The notes under the pieces are model-generated. The model did no database searches. It was not told the DNA's origin and saw only the letters and a program-made list of their open reading frames with translations. The position numbers and the translations under genes were made by a program. 64,000 nt of DNA from Blastomyces gilchristii SLH14081 (taxonomy: Eukaryota > Ascomycota > Eurotiomycetes > Onygenales > Ajellomycetaceae), in contig NW_003101647.1 of assembly GCF_000003855.2 (NCBI RefSeq), positions 139,744-203,743 of the forward strand, in the 5' to 3' direction. Shown here piece by piece: positions 58,155-64,000 of the stretch (positions are counted from its first letter, which is position 1; the number at the start of each line of letters is the position of its first letter).

Positions 58155-59040
58155 ATTAAGAAAAACCACCAAACTACTAACTCGACTTGCCCGTCCGTCC
58201 CATTCCTCCCCACAAGCCCCCCCCATATAACAGACACAGACACCACGCTTCAGCCGCAAAGCAGCACCCGACAAAATATCTCAACCCCATCGCTCCTAGC
58301 CCCTGGACTTCCCCCCCCGGAGTCTAGCGGGCTCGTTAATAACCCTCCCAGCAGCACGCAGCACGCAGCACGCAGCCACACCGGGCGCGCGTGGCGGCCA
58401 GATGAAGCAATGATGGCGACAGCGAGGCCTTGGATGTCACCCTGTCAACCTGTCAACCTGTAGCTGTTGTGCACAGCAGTGTATGCATCATTAGCTGTCT
58501 ATAGCTTATTTATATATATATACTTTGTGGTCTTGAGAGGGAGGTCAGTCAGTCATCGCCAGCATTTAATTAATTAAGTAGCTTGGGGGGGGTTGCTTGC
58601 CTCCCGTTGAATTGGAATCTTGGTCTTCGCGGACATGGAAGCGGGTCTGCGTGCAGGTGGCAATGGATAGTTGGGGTCATAGCTTGCGAGGCCATCTCGG
58701 GCGGGCGTCAGATTGCTGATATTTGGATGTCTTCGCAGCTGGTTATGGATGTATGTACATGTACAGTACACACTTACTATGAGAGGAAGATATCGAGGTG
58801 ATCATGTGACTGGGCGGTTTTTATTCTATGTCTATGACAATACTAAATAAGACATTAATATATAATTATACAGAAATACTATCTAAAATGAAGATAATAA
58901 TAATAATAATAATAAAACACGTAGTTATTTCACATTGAAGAACAGAAAAAAACATAGTAATATACACACTCGCTCTCTTCTTTAAATTCACCCGAGTTTT
59001 TCATCCTTTTATCTCTAGCTTACTACGTATATATATAAGC
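57991..59040. other. intergenic with microsatellites
   Basis: (TG/TATG)n near 58018-58047, (TA)n at 58121-58150, three GCAGCACGCA-type repeats at 58350-58376, and (TAA)n near 58890-58914. Short open frames follow the repeats; no gene. Confidence 0.65.
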
Positions 59041-61918
59041 TTAACTCTTCCGAAGCCCAGTCTCCATTTCTATCACTTCCCAATCGGCTCTGCCCGTTTC
59101 ACTTCCACTCCCACTCTGAACCGCCCCCTCGCCGTCCCCAATCCCAAGCTCCGTCTCATGCAGCGCAATCCACTCCAACACACTCTCATAACACAGCACA
59201 AGCTGCTTAAGACTCTGCACCATACTGAGTCTCTGTAACCTGAAATCCTCAACCGTAGCTGCGACCAGGTCGATATCATCGCGGCGGAGCCAATCTTCTC
59301 CACCAACGACACCACCACTGCTATTATTACCAGCACTATCGCCATCACCACCAGCAGCATGGCCCCCATCCGAGCCCTCCGCCTGTTTCTTCCGGTCCGC
59401 CAACGCCACCCGCCGCTGCCTCTTCAGCATATCCACAACACTATCGACGGTACAGTACGTCCCCGTCCGCCCGCAGCCAGCGCTGCAGTGGACCAATATC
59501 CGCCTCTGGCCCTCAGCCTCCGGGTCTAGCGTCGTCGTCTCCCCCGCCCCGCTACTACTACTGCTAGTCTCGGCCACGCGCCCGTTCGTGGCCCGCGAAA
59601 TCCGATTCACCTCCTCGATCAGCCTGACTAGATGTGCGGGTTCGGCGGGTGTGCCGAAATCGGGCCAGTTGGAGTATTGCAGTTGCGTGATTTCGCGGAT
59701 GGGTTGGAAGGGGTAGGCGGAGTGAGAGAGTGTAAGGCGGCGGATAGTGACGTAGGGGGTGTTATCATTGGCGCCAGCGCCAGGGGTGGTCTGCGAGTTC
59801 TTTTTTGCGTCGAGCTTTTCGAATTGTGTGAGTGGGTTGGTGGCTCGCCGTTGGCCACTGGATCGGCTTTGTTGTTGCTGTTGCGTGTTTTGGGGGGAAG
59901 GAGGAGGAAGGAGTGGGATTTGTTGTTCCGAGAATAATTTCAGGTTTATGGGTCCGTAGTCTGCTGCTTTCCAGTATGGATGGCATTTCAGTTGAGGACC
60001 TTCTGATTCTGCAGTTAACATGACAATCACTCGGATATCCTGTTCCCATATGACACGCCAGAAGTCCTACAAAAAGTAAAAACTTGTTAGCATCCACGGG
60101 AAAGCGGGAAAGCGGAGACATATTTTTTTTTTCCCCCACACTTACATTGAACGTAGCAGGTATTGGCGCTTGGGTGGCAATATATTTTTTGTTCGAGTGA
60201 GAGGACTGAATGAAACTCGCATTTACGTAGTCGCAAGCACCTCTAGGTACACCTTGTAGCCGAACTCTCGAGTGATCGTACGGATAGATATTGTTATACC
60301 GATTCTTCGCTCCCTGTTCTAGTCCCGCTATACGGAACACCTTCGTTGGACTCCCCGACCCAGGCGAACCATATGATACATTACCACTCAAGGCTTCCTG
60401 CATGCGGCTTTGTTCCGCCTTCTCAATCTGCAAAAATCTATCGGAAACCCGCTTGCCCTTGTCATGAACATCGGTAGCCTGCGCGAGCCACCGGGGCAAC
60501 TTCTGTCGAGATTGCGCAGACATTGATCGCGGCAATTTGATAGGAATTTGCCCGACGCCCCCTATCAAATCCATATTTTGCCGAATGTTTGAGAAGAATG
60601 GATGGGTAGTTGTACTGCATTTCGGGATGCTGCAACCGCCCGCTATGCCAGGTTTGTTTGGCAGCACAAGACTGATTGACCGCGGTTGGCCTGCGAAGTT
60701 GGCAGGTTCATTGTTCTCATTTGATTCAACGAGGTCTGGAAACTCGGCAGCGAATTGCGTAAATCCACCACGCAGTATCGATGTCTCGCCTTTCCACCCT
60801 TCGTTGGTGAACTTTTTTAATACGTTTATCAAACTAGACGCGTCCTTCATGTGTACCGTAGACGAATCGTAGACAATAATTCGCGTACATTGCTGCCAGC
60901 GCGCAAACCTTTTCTTTTCTTCTTCGCCGGCAAAGGTATCCTCCAACTTTTTCAGGTTGAAAGACGGTCGTTTTAACAGCGTCGTGGGTATGCACAAATT
61001 CAAGGCTCCTTTTATCCTTGCCAGGGTAAACTGCGGGTATGGTCGAACATCTAACAGCAAAATGGTGTCTGATAATGACTTGGATAATTCTGCACAACGG
61101 CTAGGCGGGATGAGTTGGACGTTGCCCTGATCGACACTGGCTGGGGAAGTCTCAGACCGTTGAAGAGTGCGAGCTTTACTGACAGTAAAGGAATGGCGTG
61201 AGACGTGCGGGGGCAGCACGATACGGGAGGGAAGGCCAATAGGCCCCTCAGAACCAAGTGGAGTCCTTAGCTGTGGTATGGTTGAAGCTGGGCTCGACAT
61301 AGTCGATGGGACCATCGGCTTCACAAAGGCAGTAGCCGACTTAATTTCTCCTATTGAGCTACTCGACTGTGGATCGATGCTCATGTAGCTGGCCTTATCA
61401 TCGTACCTCGGTATAGCCCACGAGGGTTCGACTGGGAGTGGCGAAGCAGGCGTGCGCATCTCGCGCCTCTCCTCAGCCTTGCGATCTCTATCTCGAAGGG
61501 CTTGCGTTTGCTTCTCGAAACTAGACGAGATTCTATGGCCGGCAACAAACCCAGCTGATTCTGATTGTTTCCTAAATGCTTCGAATTCGAAGTTGTATCC
61601 AGTCGAGTGGCGATTCCCATTTTTCCCACCAGGTCCTGGCGAGACCGCCGGTAAATTCCAGGTCTTGCGCGCATGTATTCCTGGTGTTGAACTGGATGGG
61701 TTAGTGGATGTGAAATCGACGATGCCGAAGTAGCTGTTGGACGAATCGCGCGAGATCCGCGGGGAGAGGGTGGCTCCAGAGCCCAGGATAGGAGCGGTCA
61801 TTTGGCCGACAGATGCGGGAGTCCGCGGTGGCATTCCCAACGGGGTAGTCGACACAGCGGCGGCCGTAATGCTGGGGCTCCAAGCCTGTGGAGAGGGCAA
61901 CGTCGTGGTTGCCGACAT
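59041..61918 (-). CDS. MAPK-type protein tyrosine phosphatase with rhodanese domain (Pyp1/PTP2-3 type), 932 aa
   Basis: Dual-domain phosphatase; yeast Ptp2/Ptp3 and fission yeast Pyp1/Pyp2 inactivate Hog1/Sty1-type MAP kinases. Exons 61918-60146 and 60066-59041, phase 0. The start MSATTTLPSPQAWSP is the only Met in the long upstream frame. A Ser/Pro-rich N-terminus is followed by a rhodanese-like module about residues 290-430 (ILLLDVRPYPQFTLARIKGA, RIIVYDSSTV). The PTP domain runs from about 555: NRYNNIYPYDHSRVRL, DYVNASFIQ, YIATQAPIPATF, then across the intron DFWRVIWEQDIRVIVMLTAE, YSNWPDFGTP, and the catalytic loop VHCSAGCGRTGTYC at about residue 790. A Gln/Ser-rich insert and a Gly/Asp-rich insert break the domain, as in other Eurotiomycetes. 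The C-terminal helix QSLKQLVLCYESVLEW completes it. Confidence 0.93.
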
Positions 61919-62004
61919 ATTTTGCAAGAAAGGGGATTTCAGATTCCGATTGTTTCTCGGCGTAAGAAAAAAAAAAGAAAAAGAAAAGAAAAGAAAAGAA
62001 AAGA

Positions 62005-62087
<83 letters not shown>

Positions 62088-64000
62088 GGACAGAGCGAAA
62101 GTTTCTGCCTCTCTTTCTTTAGTAGATGGGTATGGTATAGCGTATAGCGTATAGTGTATATAATACTATGATAAAACTTGATTTGTTCCAATTGTTTCAA
62201 AGAGGAGGTGTCAATGTCAAATAACGAAGTTGTTCCTGACGATAAGCGAACGCCATGCTCCAGTAAGGTTCGATATTGAAGAGAGCATGGTTTGCCGGGG
62301 GAGGACAACAACGACAACAGCAGCAATAGCGGGTGATCACAACGCAAGATCTGACGTAGGTCGGCGTACGGTGGCAAGCGTGAATAGCATCGACGTGCCA
62401 ACGGGCGGTTGATAATATATATCAATTAACGGCTACGAGGAGGAGGTACGGAGTAGAGCTGACAAAAAGGCGCACGCCACACAGGCACATGCAGCAGGAG
62501 AGAATAAGCTCTAATCGCGACGCGGGCTTTTTTGGGTGGGGACTATAGCCACATTCCACAACCACAAGCTGGGGAAAAAACTGGTGGGCGGTTGGTTGGT
62601 ATATGGGCTATTATTAGAATTCAAGTGGTGTGTGGTTTCGGGGGCGAGGGGTAGCGAGGGTTTGTAGTCTTGTACCATGTAGCTAGCTGGGAGGAGAGTA
62701 GAGGTTCGAGTGGGGAGGGGGGGGGGGGGGGGTCCGGGTTGCAAGTTGTGGGCGAGCGTTGTGAGCGGAAAAGGGGAGCAAGGGCCCGCAGAAATGACGT
62801 AGCTGGGAGTGTGAAGGGAACACCGAGACCTTTCTGTGGGGAGTCAACTTCAGTCGAGTCAGTACAGTACTCAGCCAGTAAGTCAGTAAGCCGGGATTGA
62901 GCGCGGACAAAAACCAACAGGAACAAAGGCAGAGCGGTTTTGTCCTTGAGGTAGGGTAGGTAGGTAGAGTAGGTAGGTAGAGTAGTAAGATGGCAAAGAA
63001 TATGGGAAGGAGATGGATAAAATAGAATTGAGGGGAGAATTAACTAATAACCCACAAAGAAGGCAGAAACCCCAGGGTGCGGCAACGAGGGAAGTCTAAA
63101 CGGGTTGAGTTTAATAGGAGCCAGAGAGTCAAAAAAAGAAAAAAAAAAAGAAGAGAGAAGATAGAGAGAAGATAGAAGAGAAGAGAAGAGAGACCAGCGA
63201 AAAACCCAAAAAATTCCAGAAAAGCCAAAAAGCTGGAACCGCAGAAAGACCGGGCCCGATGACGTCGCATGCGGGAAAAGGGGCAAAAAGGAAAAAGTAA
63301 GCAGAACAGAAGCCACTTGTTGACCCTTTTTTTTTTTTTTTTTTCGTCTCTGCTGGCTGGACAGGGTTGCGTTGCGGTAACGGCGAAAAAGTCAAACGCC
63401 ATAAGCCATGTGCAAAAAAAAAAAAAAAAAAAAACAAAAGAGAGAGAGAGAGAGTGGAAAAAGCACGCGAGAGACCCGTAAACCAGCGAGTCGAGTTCGG
63501 GCTCATAGTGCAGTAGAATAATAGATAGCGGTTGAACAAAAACTTACACGGATAAGCACGGGGTTTTTTTTTTTTTTTTTTTTTTTTTCACTGCCGCGTC
63601 CTGCGCCTTGTCTCTCTCTCCCTCTCTATATATATATATATATACACATATATACATATATTATCCTTCCTCTCTCTGCGGGTGTATGTGCTGCCCGGGG
63701 GGAGGACGGGAGGAGGGGTGGGGGATATGGGATATTCGAAGATGATGATCAAGGACACATCCCCATTCCCGGTAGATAAGACAATTGGGATCGGGATCGG
63801 GATCGGGTTAGATGTATATATCTATCTATCTATGAGTTGTCGTTGTTGCCAGAAGAGAAGAATCGAGTGCGATTTGAATGGGGGACTGGACTAATCAATG
63901 GGACGATGGGCGGTTGGTTAATGGCCTGTTGTTATCATCTATCTATTCGCCGACAGATGGTGGTGGTGGTGGTGGTGGTTGGTTTGGCTGGCTGGCTGGC
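61919..64000. other. phosphatase promoter and low-complexity upstream DNA
   Basis: Contains a (GA)n tract at 62005-62084, a 16-G-plus run at about 62717-62732, T/A homopolymers at about 63328-63344, 63414-63434 and 63565-63588, (TA)n near 63627-63645, and TGG/TGGT repeats at 63957-63980. Overlapping frames on both strands follow these tracts and are not genes. One TACGGAGTA word at 62447. Confidence 0.7.

Noticed and set aside
61919..62425. 169-codon N-terminal extension of the phosphatase
   Set aside because: The frame is open, but its first codon is TTG and there is no other ATG before MSATTT. It runs through a GA microsatellite, so it is leader.
63040..63539. Several overlapping minus-strand frames rich in Phe/Leu/Ser
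   Set aside because: They follow purine tracts and homopolymers, overlap each other in all frames, and have no domain.
1..64000. tRNA, rRNA or CRISPR arrays
   Set aside because: No tRNA-like B-box plus acceptor pairing was found outside coding sequence, no rRNA words were seen, and repeats with regular spacers are absent.

Overview
The window is nuclear DNA of a filamentous ascomycete. Genes carry short introns with GTRNGT donors and YAG acceptors, they match fungal housekeeping families (UBC6, SAM50, YIP1, RPT6, EMC10, cytochrome c heme lyase), and they are separated by intergenic sequence of about 0.4-2 kb rich in purine/pyrimidine tracts. A FunK1-type kinase relic, a DUF3435-type recombinase relic and repeats that have lost CpG but kept TpG and CpA point to Eurotiomycetes, most likely Onygenales (Coccidioides/Histoplasma relatives). 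The order is inferred from family resemblance and was not checked against a database.

Layout. 1-8.1 kb: three minus-strand genes (membrane-anchored alpha/beta hydrolase, cytochrome c heme lyase, five-exon Fungal_trans_2-type regulator). 8.1-16.3 kb: gene-poor accessory block with a stretch of about 1 kb lacking any CpG, a broken kinase-like gene, a broken gene with a PD-(D/E)xK-like motif, and a second CpG-free stretch. 16.3-30.8 kb: gene-dense block with UBC6 and SAM50 (divergent), YIP1, a UFD1-type zinc-finger protein, an RBR E3 ligase and an F-box protein. 30.8-38.3 kb: second accessory block with a DUF3435-like fragment, LTR-like fragments, a CpG-rich coding island and a FunK1 kinase relic. 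38.3-52.2 kb: FGGY sugar kinase, VNX1-type cation/H+ antiporter, RPT6, EMC10 and a second F-box protein. 52.2-59.0 kb: third accessory block with a possible RecQ/C2H2-type relic and a truncated ABC-F pseudogene. 59.0-61.9 kb: a rhodanese-PTP phosphatase of the Pyp1/PTP2-3 type. 61.9-64 kb: low-complexity promoter DNA.

Functions. Six of the fifteen intact genes act in ubiquitin/proteasome pathways: ER E2 (UBC6), UFD1-like protein, RBR E3, two F-box proteins and proteasomal ATPase RPT6. UBC6, EMC10 and YIP1 serve the ER/Golgi; SAM50 and the heme lyase serve mitochondria. I see no operons, CRISPR, tRNA or rRNA. Exon models were built by hand from splice motifs, reading phase and family resemblance; phases close for all fifteen genes. 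The main uncertain points are intron 1 of the heme lyase, the first exon of the regulator, and the 3' exons of the first F-box gene.
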